64,000 nucleotides of DNA, taken from Dyella sedimenti. GTDB lineage: Bacteria; Pseudomonadota; Gammaproteobacteria; Xanthomonadales; Rhodanobacteraceae. Below are positions 28,035 to 38,231 of this stretch, piece after piece (position 1 is the first letter of the stretch; the number at the start of each line of letters is the position of its first letter). Made by a program: the position numbers and the translations under genes. The notes beneath the pieces were generated by a model. The model saw only the letters and a list, made by a program, of their open reading frames with translations, had not been told where the DNA came from and searched no databases. Location of the stretch: NCBI RefSeq assembly GCF_022760995.1, contig NZ_JAKWJO010000001.1, positions 1,054,001 to 1,118,000 of the forward strand, read 5' to 3'.

Positions 28035-29771
28035 TCAGGAGTGACGGTCGCCTTCCACCGCGCGGGGCCAGCTGCGCCGCATGCGGGTCTCCAACTGCTC
28101 GTCCAGGCGCGCCCGGTTGCGCCCGGCGAGCTTGGCGCGGTACATGGCCTGGTCGGCGCGCGCCACCAGGGTTTCCACCGTGTCGTCCGGCGCGCGCATG
28201 GCGATGCCGATGCTGACGCTGAGCACCAGCCCGCCATCGTTCACCGGGATGTCCAGCCGGTGCACGCGCCGGCACAGCCGCGTGGCCACCTGCATGGCGG
28301 TGGCCTGCTCGACGCCGTAGAGCATGGCGACGAATTCCTCGCCGCCATAGCGGCCCAGCAGGTCGTGCGGGCGCAGCTCGTGGCGCAGGGCATCGGCCAC
28401 CGCCACCAGCGCGCGGTCGCCGGCGGCATGGCCCTGGCGATCGTTGAGCGCCTTGAAGTGGTCCAGGTCGAGGAACAGCAGGGCCACCGGCTGGCCGCCG
28501 CCACTGGCCAGCACCTTGGCCACGCTCTCGCTCCAGGCGCGCCGGTTGAGCACGTTGGTGAGGGCGTCGGTGTCGGCCAGTTCCTGCACCAGGCTGTGGT
28601 CGCGCCGCATGATCAGCGCGCGGTCGGCCAGGCCCAGCGACAGCAGGGCGGCCTCGAACGCGCCCGCCGCCAGGCAGGCGTCGCTGAGCCAGCCGACGTC
28701 GGCCAGCATGCCGTTCATCTGGCTGTTCAGCAGCGTCGTCAGGGTGAGCAGGGGCGTCCAGCCGGCCAGGAAGAACCAGGCCGGCCGCGCGCCGCGCGCC
28801 GCTGCCGCCACGGCGGCCACCAGCAGCAACAGCGTGCCGAGGATAAGCAGCGGGCTGAGCAGCACCTGGGCGGTCTGCTGCAGCACGGGGATCTGGCAGA
28901 TGCGCAGCAACACCACCAGCGGCATGCCCACCGCGAGTGCCAGCGTCGGCGTATGCAGCAGCGGGGCGTAGCGGGGCAGCTCGCAGAAGCGCGCCAGGAA
29001 CATCGCCGCGAAGGCCAGCGACAGCGCCATGGCCGAGGCCGTCACCGAGGGTGCCGTGCCGGCCAGCCAGGTCAGTTCCAGCGGGTGGAACAGGTAGCCG
29101 GTCTGCATGCCCTGGATCACCGCGTAGCAGAGCACGTAGCCGGCGTACCAGGCGAAGGTGCCGTCGCGCAGCATCGCAGCCAGGCACAGCGCCATCAGGG
29201 ACATCACCAGCATTACCGCGAAGCAGGCGCTGGCGAAGGCCAGCCAGTGCGCGTCGTCCTGCAGGTACTCGTTCCAGGGTTGCAGCCGGAAGCCCGCCGG
29301 CATGGTGCGCGCAGGCGCCGGGTCGAAGCGCAGCAGGATCGGCGCGGAAGCGGCCATGTTCGGAGTCATCCGGTAGGCGATGCGCCCATGGCCGTGCGCG
29401 GAGGCGGCGAAGTCGTCCAGCGACAGGGTGATGGCGGCGCCCCGGGCGTCGTACATCGTCACCGGCACCAGTGGCGGCGGGGCGATCGAGAGCACGCGCT
29501 CCTCGTCGACCAGTGGCGGCAGCGGCTGCAGCACCACCCAGGTGCCGTGCTGCTGCGAAGGGAAACGCTGCAGCCGATGGGGATCGAAGGCGGCCAGCTC
29601 GCCGCGATGGAACGCGGCCAGCACGGATGCCGGCGTGTCGCCCGGTTGCACCTCGCGGGCGGCGCCGGTAAAGGCGATGCCGGCGTGCGTGGAGGCAGGC
29701 AGCAGCAGGGCGAGGATGCACAGCATCCGCCACAGGCCATGCCTCGCTGTCGCAGCCATCCCCCTGCCCAT
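28035..29771 (-). CDS. Membrane diguanylate cyclase (7TMR-DISM + GGDEF)
   Basis: A 578-residue protein. A signal-like helix (~10-28) precedes a periplasmic domain (~30-175), then about seven hydrophobic helices (~180-390) of the 7TMR-DISM type, and a C-terminal GGDEF domain with the intact active-site motif RYGGEEFVAM and the substrate-binding segment DLDHFKALND. It should make cyclic di-GMP in response to an extracytoplasmic signal. No EAL domain is present. The ATG at 29771 is preceded by GGGGAA; an in-frame ATG four codons later is possible. It stands alone in its transcript. Confidence 0.88.
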   Translation of the reverse strand: MGRGMAATARHGLWRMLCILALLLPASTHAGIAFTGAAREVQPGDTPASVLAAFHRGELAAFDPHRLQRFPSQQHGTWVVLQPLPPLVDEERVLSIAPPPLVPVTMYDARGAAITLSLDDFAASAHGHGRIAYRMTPNMAASAPILLRFDPAPARTMPAGFRLQPWNEYLQDDAHWLAFASACFAVMLVMSLMALCLAAMLRDGTFAWYAGYVLCYAVIQGMQTGYLFHPLELTWLAGTAPSVTASAMALSLAFAAMFLARFCELPRYAPLLHTPTLALAVGMPLVVLLRICQIPVLQQTAQVLLSPLLILGTLLLLVAAVAAAARGARPAWFFLAGWTPLLTLTTLLNSQMNGMLADVGWLSDACLAAGAFEAALLSLGLADRALIMRRDHSLVQELADTDALTNVLNRRAWSESVAKVLASGGGQPVALLFLDLDHFKALNDRQGHAAGDRALVAVADALRHELRPHDLLGRYGGEEFVAMLYGVEQATAMQVATRLCRRVHRLDIPVNDGGLVLSVSIGIAMRAPDDTVETLVARADQAMYRAKLAGRNRARLDEQLETRMRRSWPRAVEGDRHS

Positions 29772-30007
29772 CGCTTTCCCCTGTGACGCACTGCGTTCCC
29801 TTCCCAGAAGGCAGTGCGTATTGCCGTGTCGACTCCGGTCATGCCGCAGGGGCGCCCCCTGACTGGGCGGGTCCTGCCGGCCGGAAGCCTGGACGGTCGC
29901 CCAGCATGCCACAACGCCGCGGTACGGTGCGGTGGCCCCGCGATCACGGAGGATTAACCAGTGCGGCTGTCATGCTTTGAGCCTCCCTTTCCGACGGAGC
30001 ACAAGGC

Positions 30008-30565
30008 ATGAGCAAGATCCGCGTCGCCGTACTGGTGGGCAGCCTGCGCAAGGATTCCTTCAACCGGCAGCTGGCCCGGGCCGTGGAGAAGCTGGCGCCC
30101 GACGATTTCGGCTTCGAGCACCTGCGCATCGACAACCTGCCCCTGTACGACCAGGACTTCGACGGCGACTACCCCGCCGAGTGCAAGCGCCTGAAGCAGG
30201 AGATCGCGGCGGCCGACGCGCTGCTGTTCGTCACGCCCGAGTACAACCGTTCGATTCCTGGCGTGCTGAAGAACGCCATCGACATCGCCTCGCGGCCCTG
30301 GGGCACCAATTCGTTCGCGGGCAAGCCGGGGGCGGTGCTAGGCATCTCGGTGGGTTCCACCGGCACGGCGCTGGCACAGCAGCACTTGCGCAACGTGCTG
30401 GCCTATCTCGACGTGCCGACGCTGGGCCAGCCGGAGGTGTTCATCCAGCACAAGGAAGGCCTGATCGACGCCGAGGGCAACATCGGCGTGGAAAACACCC
30501 GCACCTTCCTGCAGGGTTTCGTGGACCGCTACGTGGCCTGGGTGAAGCTGCATCGGAAGAAGTAA
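30008..30565 (+). CDS. NAD(P)H-dependent FMN reductase (ChrR-like)
   Basis: A 185-residue flavodoxin-like reductase of the ChrR/YieF/azoreductase group. The FMN phosphate loop is VGSLRKDSFNRQLA (residues ~10-23), and the family signature is TPEYNRSIPGVLKNAID. Members reduce quinones, chromate or flavins by two electrons and are cytosolic. The start ATG is preceded by GGAGCACAAGGC. A REP-bounded palindromic element follows directly. Confidence 0.9.
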   Translation: MSKIRVAVLVGSLRKDSFNRQLARAVEKLAPDDFGFEHLRIDNLPLYDQDFDGDYPAECKRLKQEIAAADALLFVTPEYNRSIPGVLKNAIDIASRPWGTNSFAGKPGAVLGISVGSTGTALAQQHLRNVLAYLDVPTLGQPEVFIQHKEGLIDAEGNIGVENTRTFLQGFVDRYVAWVKLHRKK

Positions 30566-30582
30566 GGCGACGTTGCCATGTT

Positions 30583-30723
30583 TGCGGGAGCGCACCCTGT
30601 GCGCGACCTCCTTTTGCCTCGGTCTCCATCGTTCGTCATCCTGGCCCTTGCCCCCTTTGGCGGGGTGCGCCGGGACGACGAGCCATGAGGCGAAAGGCGT
30701 CGCGCACAGGGGGCGCTCCCACA
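30583..30723. repeat. REP-bounded long inverted repeat (MITE/REPIN-like)
   Basis: A 141-base element whose two ends are REP copies in opposite orientation (30583-30607 and 30699-30723). Unlike the other pairs, the inner parts also match each other in reverse complement: CCTTTTGCCTC against CCTTTCGCCTC, and TCGTCATCCTGGC against TCGTCGTCCCGGC. The whole element could fold into one long hairpin. It lies between the flavin reductase gene and the convergent ppk gene and may serve both 3' ends. Confidence 0.7.
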
Positions 30724-30736
30724 GGGTAGGCGGGTG

Positions 30737-32923
30737 TCAAACCTCGCTCGCCGCCCCGGTGCCGCACAGCTTGTCGAGCAGCTGCGTCTGCACGTTGCGC
30801 ACCGGCTGGTTGGCGCTGGGCTTGGCGCGCACGTAGTGGCCATCGGCGTGCAGCAGCCAGGCGCTGGCGTTGTCGGCCAGGTACAGCTCCAGCTCTTTCT
30901 TCAGGCGGGCCTGCAGCTTCTTGCCCTCGACCGGAAAGCCGGTTTCCACGCGGCGGTCCAGGTTGCGCTCCATCAGGTCCGCGCTGGCGAGGTAGAACTG
31001 TTCCTCGCCGCCGTTGAGGAACCAGTAGACGCGGCTGTGCTCCAGGAAGCGTCCCACGATGGAACGCACGCGGATATTGTGCGATACCCCCGGCACGCCG
31101 GGCCGCAGGCAGCACATGCCGCGCACGATCAGGTCGACCTTCACCCCGGCCATGCTGGCCTTGTACAGCGCGCGGATCATCTTGGCGTCGGTGACGGCGT
31201 TGACCTTGATGATGATCTGCGCCGGCTTGCCCGCCGCCGCGTGCGCGGTTTCCCGCGTGATGAGTTCCAGCAGCGTCTTCTTCAGCGTGAACGGCGCATG
31301 CAGCAGCTTCTTCATCTGCAACAGCTTGCCCATGCCGGTGAGCTGGCTGAACAGCTTGTGCACGTCCTCGCACAGCGCCTGGTCGGAGGTGAGCAGGCTG
31401 TAGTCGGTATACAGGCGTGCGTTGCCGGTGTGGTAGTTGCCGGTGCCCAGGTGGGCGTAGCGCACCAGCTCCTCGCCCTCGCGGCGCTGGATCAGCATCA
31501 GCTTGGCGTGCGTCTTCACGCCCACCACGCCATAGATCACCATCGCGCCGGCCTGCTGCAGGCGCGAGGCCAGCGTGAGGTTGGATTCCTCGTCGAAGCG
31601 CGCGCGCAGCTCGATCACCACCGTCACTTCCTTGCCGGCGCGCGCGGCGTCCACCAGCGCATCGACGATCTCGGAATTGGCGCCGCTGCGGTACAGCGTC
31701 TGCTTGATCGCCAGTACGTTCGGGTCCTTGGCCGCCTGGTGCAGCAGGTCCACCACCGGCGCGAACGATTCGTAGGGGTGCAGCAGCAGCACGTTCTGGC
31801 GGCCGATCGCCGTGAACAGGTCCTCGGCCTTCTTCAGCGCCTTGGGAATCGCCGGGGTGAACGGCGGGTATTCCAGGTCCGGGTGGTGGGTCTTGCTGGC
31901 CAGCCCGAACAGGCGGGCCAGGTTCACCGGGCCGTTCACCTCGTACATCTCGGCGGCGGTCAGGCCGAACTGGCGCAGCAGGTAGTCGGTCAGCTCCGGC
32001 GGGCAATTGTCGGCCACTTCCAGCCGCACCGCATCGCCGAAGCGGCGGGAGTACAGTTCGCCGCGCAGCGCGCGCGCCAGATCCTCCACGTCCTCCGGGT
32101 CGATGGTGAGGTCGGCGTTGCGGGTGAGGCGGAACTGGTAGCAGCCGCGCACCGACATGCCGGGGAACAGCTCCTCGGTATGCGCGTGGATGATGGAGGA
32201 CAGCAGCACGAAGCTCTCGTCGCCCTCGCTCACGTCGTCCGGCAGGCGGATCAGCCGGGGCAGCACGCGCGGCGCCGGCACGATGGCCAGGCCCGAGTCG
32301 CGCCCGAACGCATCGGTGCCTTCCAGCTGCACGATGAAGTTCAGGCTCTTGTTGACCAGCAGCGGGAAGGGATGCGTGGGGTCCAGCCCGATCGGCGTGA
32401 TCAGCGGCCCCACTTCCTGGCGGAAATAGCGGCGCACCCACAGCTTCTGCTTGTGCGACCACTCGTTGCGCCGCACGATGCGGATGCCGTGGCGCGCCAG
32501 CTCGGGCAGGATGCGATCGTTGAGGATGGCGTACTGGCGCTCGATCTGCTTGTGCGTGATCTCGCTGATCTCGGCCAGTGCCTTGCGCGGCGCGATGCCG
32601 TCCGGCCCCACGATCTCGTGGTCGAAGGCGATCTGGCTCTTCAGGCCCGCCACGCGGATCTCGAAGAATTCGTCCAGGTTGCTGGAGAAGATCAGCAGGA
32701 ACTTCAGCCGTTCCAGGATCGGCTTGCTCTCGTCCAGCGCCTGGTCCAGCACGCGGATGTTGAACTGCAGCTGCGACAACTCGCGGTTGATGTAGAGGCT
32801 GGGGTCGTTCAGGTCCGGCGCGGGCGTGGCCGCCTCGGTAACCGCGGGGGCAGGTTTGGCCGCGATGACGTCCGGGGCGTCGCTATCGCTGGCTTCGCTG
32901 GAACGAATGACGTCGTTGCTCAT
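30737..32923 (-). CDS. ppk1: Polyphosphate kinase 1
   Basis: A 728-residue enzyme reversibly making inorganic polyphosphate from ATP. After a ~35-residue Ala/Asp-rich extension come the N domain ([14 protein letters not shown]), the middle H domain and the two phospholipase-D-like C domains. The autophosphorylated histidine lies in [10 protein letters not shown], and the second active-site His region is [17 protein letters not shown]. The ATG at 32923 has GGTGAG upstream; longer frames add unrelated residues. No ppx gene is adjacent. REP elements flank the gene on both sides. Confidence 0.96.
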   Translation of the reverse strand: MSNDVIRSSEASDSDAPDVIAAKPAPAVTEAATPAPDLNDPSLYINRELSQLQFNIRVLDQALDESKPILERLKFLLIFSSNLDEFFEIRVAGLKSQIAFDHEIVGPDGIAPRKALAEISEITHKQIERQYAILNDRILPELARHGIRIVRRNEWSHKQKLWVRRYFRQEVGPLITPIGLDPTHPFPLLVNKSLNFIVQLEGTDAFGRDSGLAIVPAPRVLPRLIRLPDDVSEGDESFVLLSSIIHAHTEELFPGMSVRGCYQFRLTRNADLTIDPEDVEDLARALRGELYSRRFGDAVRLEVADNCPPELTDYLLRQFGLTAAEMYEVNGPVNLARLFGLASKTHHPDLEYPPFTPAIPKALKKAEDLFTAIGRQNVLLLHPYESFAPVVDLLHQAAKDPNVLAIKQTLYRSGANSEIVDALVDAARAGKEVTVVIELRARFDEESNLTLASRLQQAGAMVIYGVVGVKTHAKLMLIQRREGEELVRYAHLGTGNYHTGNARLYTDYSLLTSDQALCEDVHKLFSQLTGMGKLLQMKKLLHAPFTLKKTLLELITRETAHAAAGKPAQIIIKVNAVTDAKMIRALYKASMAGVKVDLIVRGMCCLRPGVPGVSHNIRVRSIVGRFLEHSRVYWFLNGGEEQFYLASADLMERNLDRRVETGFPVEGKKLQARLKKELELYLADNASAWLLHADGHYVRAKPSANQPVRNVQTQLLDKLCGTGAASEV

Positions 32924-33077
32924 CGGCTCACCGTTCAGTGGGCGGGTGCGCATGCGATGCGCGGGTCCGCAAAGGGACATGGTACGGCGCCGATTGAGAC
33001 GGGACCATGGCAGCGCCGTCGGTGACCGGGGCTGTCACGCGATGGACATGTTGCGCGGTTGGTTTGACGGATTCGTG

Positions 33078-33140
33078 ACAGGGGGCGCTCCCACAATAGA
33101 ATGCGCGCGCTTTTCTGTGGGAGCGCACCCTGTGCGCGAC
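33078..33140. repeat. Inverted pair of REP-type elements
   Basis: A truncated copy in minus orientation (33078-33096, lacking the CGCGAC end) faces a full copy in plus orientation (33116-33140), with 19 bases between. Here the GTGGGAG ends point inward, the opposite arrangement to the pairs at 23.0 and 30.6 kb. It lies in the 271-base gap between ppk1 and an AraC-type gene. Confidence 0.7.
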
Positions 33141-33194
33141 TAAAGATGCCAACCAGCCGTAAACGGCCTTCGCGCCCCCTTTGCCTACCCCCAC

Positions 33195-33968
33195 TCACCC
33201 CCCAAGATACCGGCTCGGCGCCATCCCCAGCACGCGCCGGAACGCGGCGGTGAAGGCGCTGGGGCTGCCGTAGCCCAGGTCCAGCGCCACCTGAGTGATG
33301 GGCTCGCCGTTGCCCAGCCGCGTCAGCGCCGCCAGCAGGCAGGCCTGCTGGCGCCAGGCGGTGAAGCTCATTCCCGTTTCGGCGCGGAAGGTGCGCGTGA
33401 AGTGCCGGCGGCTCATGCCCGCGCGCTGGGCCATGCGATCGATCCTCGCCTCCTGTGAGGGCTGGTCCAGCAGCTCGCGGCACAGCGCGGCGAGACGCTT
33501 CTCGTGGGGCAGCGGCGCACTGAGCGGCAAGGCCGGCGCGCGGCGGATCTCGTCCAGCAGCAACGCCATGACGCGGCCGTCGCGGCCGTCCAACGCGTAT
33601 TCCGCCGGCAGGTCCACGGCCACCTGCAACAGTTCGTGCAGCAGGGGCGACACCGCGATGACCTGGCAGTGCGGCGGCAGGGCGGCCGCGCGCGACGCCT
33701 CGGGCGTGACGTAGACGCTGCGGGTGGCGACCGGGCCGCCCATGTGCACCTCGTGCGCGATGCCGGCGGGGATCCACAGTGCGCGGCGCGGCGGCACCAC
33801 CCAGCTGCCCTCGCTGGTGATGGTGGTGAGCACGCCGGTGGAGGCGTACAGCAACTGGCTCCGGCGGTGGGAATGGGCCGGCAGCACGTAGTGGGGCGGA
33901 TAGTCGTTGCCCGTGGCGATCACATCGCGGGGCGTGTTGTCGTAGGCGTCGGCGCGGGCGTTACGCAC
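33195..33968 (-). CDS. AraC-family transcriptional regulator
   Basis: A 257-residue regulator with an N-terminal cupin-type sensor (~20-120; HSHRRSQLLYASTGVL, PRRALWIPAGIAHEV) and a C-terminal double HTH (~160-257; AGMSRRHFTRTFRAETG and the second-helix signature ALDLGYGSPSAFTAAFRRVLG). The layout resembles NimR/RipA-like AraC members, which usually control an adjacent efflux gene. It is transcribed divergently from a fosmidomycin-resistance-type MFS pump (126 bases), so control of that pump is likely. The inducer is unknown. Confidence 0.9.
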   Translation of the reverse strand: MRNARADAYDNTPRDVIATGNDYPPHYVLPAHSHRRSQLLYASTGVLTTITSEGSWVVPPRRALWIPAGIAHEVHMGGPVATRSVYVTPEASRAAALPPHCQVIAVSPLLHELLQVAVDLPAEYALDGRDGRVMALLLDEIRRAPALPLSAPLPHEKRLAALCRELLDQPSQEARIDRMAQRAGMSRRHFTRTFRAETGMSFTAWRQQACLLAALTRLGNGEPITQVALDLGYGSPSAFTAAFRRVLGMAPSRYLGG

Positions 33969-34094
33969 GGGGTTGGCCCGGATTCGATAGAAAATGACCC
34001 ATTGGCGTGTGCGGGCCGGAGCGAGTCACTTTAAGGTGGCGCCCCTGGCATCGCAAGCTGCGGCGCCTTGACGCACCCCATGACAAGAGTCCCC

Positions 34095-35321
34095 ATGCAA
34101 ACACGCGTTGAAGACTTGCCGCTGCCCACGGCACCCGCCGTCCGCGGCGAACACGGCACCGAGTACCGCATCCTGGGCGCGATCAGCTTTTCGCACCTGC
34201 TCAACGACATGATCCAGTCGCTGATCCTGGCCATCTACCCGATCCTGAAGAGCGGCTTCGACCTCAGCTTCGCGCAGATCGGCACCATCACGCTGACCTA
34301 CCAGCTCACCGCCTCGCTGCTGCAGCCGGCGGTCGGCATGGTCACCGACAGGAAGCCGATGCCGTATTCGCTGCCGGTGGGCATGGGCTTCACACTGTGC
34401 GGCCTGCTGCTGCTGGCGGTGGCGCCGAATTTCGCCGTGCTGCTGCTGGCGGCGGCGCTGGTGGGCACCGGCTCGTCGGTGTTCCATCCCGAATCCTCGC
34501 GCGTGGCGCGCATGGCCTCTGGCGGCCGCCACGGGCTGGCGCAATCGCTGTTCCAGGTCGGCGGCAACGCCGGCGCCTCGCTGGGCCCGCTGCTGGCCGC
34601 CTGGATCATCGTGCCGCACGGCCAGGGCAGCATCGCCTGGTTCTCGCTGGCGGCACTGCTGGCCATCGCGGTACTGCTGCAGGTCAGCCGCTGGTACCGC
34701 GACCACCATGCCGTGCGCGGCAAGGGCAAGCCGCGGCACGCCGCGCTGGTACCGCTCACGCGCGGCAAGATCGCCTGGTCGCTGCTGATCCTGGGCACGC
34801 TGATCTTCTCCAAGTACTTCTACCTGGCCAGCATCAGCAGCTATTACACCTTCTACCTGATCCACAAGTTCGGCGTGTCCGTGCCGAACGCGCAGACCCA
34901 CCTGTTCGTGTTCCTGTTCGCGGTGGCGGCCGGCTCGCTGCTGGGCGGACCCATCGGCGACCGCATCGGACGCAAGTGGGTGATCTGGGCCTCGATCCTG
35001 GGCGTGGCGCCGTTCACCCTGCTGTTGCCGCACGCCAACCTGTTCTGGACCGGCGCGCTCACCGTGGTGATCGGCCTGGTGCTGGCCTCGGCGTTCTCGG
35101 CCATCCTGGTCTATGCGCAGGAATTGATCCCCGGCCGCGTGGGCATGATCTCCGGCCTGTTCTTCGGCTTCGCCTTCGGCATGGGCGGCATCGGCGCCGC
35201 CGTGCTGGGGCATGTCGCGGATGCGCGCGGGATCGAGTATGTCTACGGGGTGTGTGCGTATCTGCCGCTGATCGGGGTGATCACGGCGTTCCTGCCGAAC
35301 CTGGAGAGGAGGGAGGCGTGA
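34095..35321 (+). CDS. MFS efflux pump, fosmidomycin-resistance type
   Basis: A 408-residue inner-membrane transporter with 12 predicted helices. Typical Fsr segments are SFSHLLNDMIQSL, GSSVFHPESSRVARMASGGRHG and GMISGLFFGFAFGMGGIG. Fsr in E. coli confers fosmidomycin resistance, but the physiological substrate is not established. The ATG at 34095 (AAGAG upstream) is chosen; ATG 34080 or TTG 34068 would add a few residues. It is divergent from an AraC regulator and convergent with murB. Confidence 0.88.
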   Translation: MQTRVEDLPLPTAPAVRGEHGTEYRILGAISFSHLLNDMIQSLILAIYPILKSGFDLSFAQIGTITLTYQLTASLLQPAVGMVTDRKPMPYSLPVGMGFTLCGLLLLAVAPNFAVLLLAAALVGTGSSVFHPESSRVARMASGGRHGLAQSLFQVGGNAGASLGPLLAAWIIVPHGQGSIAWFSLAALLAIAVLLQVSRWYRDHHAVRGKGKPRHAALVPLTRGKIAWSLLILGTLIFSKYFYLASISSYYTFYLIHKFGVSVPNAQTHLFVFLFAVAAGSLLGGPIGDRIGRKWVIWASILGVAPFTLLLPHANLFWTGALTVVIGLVLASAFSAILVYAQELIPGRVGMISGLFFGFAFGMGGIGAAVLGHVADARGIEYVYGVCAYLPLIGVITAFLPNLERREA

Positions 35322-35390
35322 CGCTGGCGGGGGTAGCCTTCCTCCTTGCCCGTCATCCCGGTCTACGCTGGGGGACGGGGAAACCCGCCT

Positions 35391-36431
35391 TCAGACCACC
35401 ACCGGCTCCGTCTCCAGCCCCACCCCGAACTTCTCCCGCACCTCGGCCATTACTCGCTGCGCGAACGCCCACAGTTCCGCACCGGTAGCCTGTCCATGGT
35501 TCACCAGTACCAGCGCGTGCCGGTTGGAAATGCCGGCGTCGCCTTCGCGCACGCCCTTGAAACCGCTGGCTTCGATCAGCCAGGCGGCGGAGAGTTTCCA
35601 GCGGCCGTCGGCGCCGGTCCAGGCCACCAGTTCCGGGTGTTCGCGCTTGAGCGCCTCGCCTACCGAGGCATCGACGATGGGGTTCTTGAAGAAGCTGCCG
35701 GCGTTGCCGATCACGGCGGGGTCGGGCAGCTTGCGGCTGCGCAGGTGCACCACCGCTTCGGCGACGTGGAACGGGGCTGGCTTGTCCACGCCCATGCGCA
35801 CCAGTTCCTCGCGGATGCCAGCGTAGTCCAGGCGCAGTGCGTGGGTGCGGGGCAGGGCGAAGCGCACGGCGGTGACGATGTAGCGGCCGGGTTCGTGCTT
35901 GAACACCGAGTCGCGGTAGGCGAAGGCGCAGTCCCTGCGCGTGAGTATCGCCACGCGGCGCTCGCGCGTGTCCCAGGCTTCCACGCTCTCGACGAATTCG
36001 GCCACCTCGGCGCCGTAGGCGCCGATGTTCTGGATCGGCGCGGCGCCGACAGTGCCGGGGATCAGGATCAGGTTTTCCAGCCCCGCGTAGCCCTGGCCCA
36101 GGGTCCAGCGCACGAAGTCGTCCCAGCGCTCGCCGGCGGCCACGGCGATGCGGGTGACGTCGCCTTCCTGTTCCACCTGCACGCCGCGCGTGGCCATGGC
36201 CAGCACGGTGCCGTCGACATCGCCGGTGAGCAGCAGGTTGCTGCCTTCGCCCAGCACCAGCAGCTTGCCCTGGCGCACGGCGGGGAAGTCCAGCAGCTCG
36301 GGCAGCTTGGCGGCGTCGCGGACCTCGGCGAGCAGCCGGGCGCGGGCGTTGACGCGCAACGTGTTGCGCGCGCCCAGCGGGGCGTTCTCGATCAGCGTGT
36401 AGCCACCCATGTCCACGCGCTCAGCCACCAT
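35391..36431 (-). CDS. murB: UDP-N-acetylenolpyruvoylglucosamine reductase
   Basis: A 346-residue FAD enzyme making UDP-N-acetylmuramate for peptidoglycan. The FAD-binding region holds [13 protein letters not shown] and [24 protein letters not shown]. The catalytic serine is in [10 protein letters not shown] and the C-terminal glutamate near the end. The long N- and C-terminal parts identify a type I MurB (E. coli 342). The ATG at 36431 has AGGGAG six bases upstream and overlaps the pyrD stop by 11 bases; the ATG at 36410 lacks a good ribosome site. It is last of a five-gene operon. Confidence 0.95.
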   Translation of the reverse strand: MVAERVDMGGYTLIENAPLGARNTLRVNARARLLAEVRDAAKLPELLDFPAVRQGKLLVLGEGSNLLLTGDVDGTVLAMATRGVQVEQEGDVTRIAVAAGERWDDFVRWTLGQGYAGLENLILIPGTVGAAPIQNIGAYGAEVAEFVESVEAWDTRERRVAILTRRDCAFAYRDSVFKHEPGRYIVTAVRFALPRTHALRLDYAGIREELVRMGVDKPAPFHVAEAVVHLRSRKLPDPAVIGNAGSFFKNPIVDASVGEALKREHPELVAWTGADGRWKLSAAWLIEASGFKGVREGDAGISNRHALVLVNHGQATGAELWAFAQRVMAEVREKFGVGLETEPVVV

Positions 36432-37464
36432 GGGCGACTCCCTGCTGGCGGCGGATTTCCTCCACGCATTCGGCGACCAGGGCGGGGCCGCGATAGACCA
36501 GGCCGGAATAGAGCTGCACCACCGAGGCACCGGCGGCCATCTTGTCTGCCGCGTCGCTGCCGTCGAGGATGCCGCCCACGCCGATGATGTCCAGCTTGTC
36601 GCCCACGCGCTGGCGCATGCCGCGCAGCACGGCGGTGGAGCGGGCGAACAACGGCTTGCCCGACAGTCCGCCCGTTTCATGGCCGTGCGGGTCGCTAACC
36701 ACGGCGGCATGGTCAATGGTGGTGTTGGTGCAGACCACGCCGTCTACCCTGGCCGCCAGCAGCACCTCGGCGATGCCGTCCAGTTCCGCCTCGCCCAGGT
36801 CCGGCGCGATCTTCAGCAGCATCGGCTTGCGCGCGCCGCTCTGCGAGCCCAGGCGTTCCTGCGCCTCGCGCAGCGCCTCGACAAAGCGGCGCAGGGTGTC
36901 CTCTTCCTGCAGGTCGCGCAGGCCCTGGGTATTGGGCGAGGAGATGTTGACGGTGACGTAGCTGGCCAGCGCATGGACGCGCTCCAGGCAGAACAGGTAG
37001 TCGTCCACCGCCTTCTCGTTGGGCGTGTCCTTGTTCTTGCCGATGTTGATGCCGAGCACGCCGCGATAGCCGGACTTCTGCACATTGCGCACCAGCGCAT
37101 CGACGCCGTCGTTGTTGAAACCCAGCCGGTTGATGACCGCCTCGTGGTTGGGCAGGCGGAACATGCGCGGCCTGTCGTTGCCCGGCTGCGGGCGCGGCGT
37201 GGTGGTGCCCACCTCGATAAAGCCGAAACCCAGCGCGCCGAGTGCGTCGAGATGGTCGGCGTTCTTGTCCAGGCCGGCGGCGAGCCCGACGGGATTGGGA
37301 AAGCGCAGGCCGAACGCGGTCGTCGGCAGCTCGGCCGGAGGCTTGGCGACCAGGTGCGCGAGGTTGCTGCGCCAGGCCACGTCCAGCCCGTACAGGGTCA
37401 GGCGATGGGCGCTCTCCGCATCGAGCGCGAACAGCAACGGGCGGATCAGCTCGTACGCGTTCAA
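36421..37464 (-). CDS. pyrD: Dihydroorotate dehydrogenase (quinone), class 2
   Basis: A 347-residue membrane-associated FMN enzyme oxidising dihydroorotate to orotate with quinone. The N-terminal helices (residues 1-~40) mark class 2. Conserved parts are [36 protein letters not shown] with the catalytic serine, and GVGGI near the end. The only credible start is a TTG at 37464 that shares bases with the preceding stop codon (TTGA), so translation probably depends on coupling to the methyltransferase gene. It overlaps murB by 11 bases. Confidence 0.95.
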   Translation of the reverse strand: MNAYELIRPLLFALDAESAHRLTLYGLDVAWRSNLAHLVAKPPAELPTTAFGLRFPNPVGLAAGLDKNADHLDALGALGFGFIEVGTTTPRPQPGNDRPRMFRLPNHEAVINRLGFNNDGVDALVRNVQKSGYRGVLGINIGKNKDTPNEKAVDDYLFCLERVHALASYVTVNISSPNTQGLRDLQEEDTLRRFVEALREAQERLGSQSGARKPMLLKIAPDLGEAELDGIAEVLLAARVDGVVCTNTTIDHAAVVSDPHGHETGGLSGKPLFARSTAVLRGMRQRVGDKLDIIGVGGILDGSDAADKMAAGASVVQLYSGLVYRGPALVAECVEEIRRQQGVAHGG

Positions 37465-38228
37465 GCCAGCGTGCCTACGTAGATGACGGTGTCGTAGTCG
37501 AAGCTGATGCGGCCATCGACCGCGCAGCGGTCGAACAGCTCGCGCAAGGCGCGCAGCATCGGCTCGTGCTGCGGATGGCCGGCGCGCGGCGCGTAGGAGG
37601 AGGACATCAGGCGTCCCTGCAGGCTGTCGTAGTCCAGCCACTGGCCATGGTCGAAGCGTCCCATGCCGCGATAGCCGGCGCCGAACCAGGCGCGCAGCTG
37701 CGGCTCGTCGCCGTAGCGCTCGGCCACGCTGGTGTAGTCGGTGCCGTAGGTCTTGAGCAGCGCCTCGTAGCCTTCCAGGAACGGCGTGCCGACCAGCCGC
37801 CGCGAGTTCCAGATGATCGCGGCCAGTCCGCCGGGCCGCAGGATGCGCTGGAACTCCCGCCGTGCCGCCGCCTGGTCGAACCAGTGGAAGGCCTGCGCCA
37901 CGATGACCAGGTCCACGCTGCCGCCGTCCAGGCCAGTGGCGGTGGCGTTGCCATCGACGGCGCGGAAGCGCGGGTTGTCGCCCAGCCACTGTTCGGCGGC
38001 GCGGCGCATCGGCTCGTTGGGTTCCACCGCGGTCACGCGGTAGCCGCCATCGAGGAACAGCCTGGCGGAGATGCCGGTGCCCGCGCCGATGTCGGCCACG
38101 CGCCACTCGGGATTCACGCCGTGCTCGCGTTCCAGCCATTCCCGCATCGCCACGGGATAGTCGGGCCGGTAGCGCACGTAGTCGGCGACGCGGTCGCTGA
38201 AACGCTCGGTGGGCTTGAGGTCGGTCAT
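37461..38228 (-). CDS. Class I SAM-dependent methyltransferase
   Basis: A 255-residue cytosolic methyltransferase. Motif I is [16 protein letters not shown] (~residues 44-59), followed by the acidic [10 protein letters not shown] and [12 protein letters not shown], a pattern common in small-molecule methyltransferases of the UbiE/Tam-like group. The substrate is unknown. It is embedded between an SDR gene (3-base gap) and pyrD (TTGA overlap), which places it in the same operon as pyrimidine and cell-wall genes without explaining its role. Confidence 0.85.
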   Translation of the reverse strand: MTDLKPTERFSDRVADYVRYRPDYPVAMREWLEREHGVNPEWRVADIGAGTGISARLFLDGGYRVTAVEPNEPMRRAAEQWLGDNPRFRAVDGNATATGLDGGSVDLVIVAQAFHWFDQAAARREFQRILRPGGLAAIIWNSRRLVGTPFLEGYEALLKTYGTDYTSVAERYGDEPQLRAWFGAGYRGMGRFDHGQWLDYDSLQGRLMSSSYAPRAGHPQHEPMLRALRELFDRCAVDGRISFDYDTVIYVGTLA

Positions 38229-38231
38229 GGG

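Noticed and set aside
25791..29786. A 1331-codon uninterrupted open frame on the plus strand
   Set aside because: It runs antisense to the ester hydrolase and the diguanylate cyclase, both of which show intact catalytic motifs. The antisense product is His/Gln/Arg-rich without domains, as expected for a shadow frame in GC-rich DNA.
35341..35390. CCCGTCATCCC / GGGGGACGGG inverted repeat between the MFS pump and murB
   Set aside because: It may be a terminator for the convergent genes, but the stem is imperfect and no T-run follows on either strand, so it was not listed.
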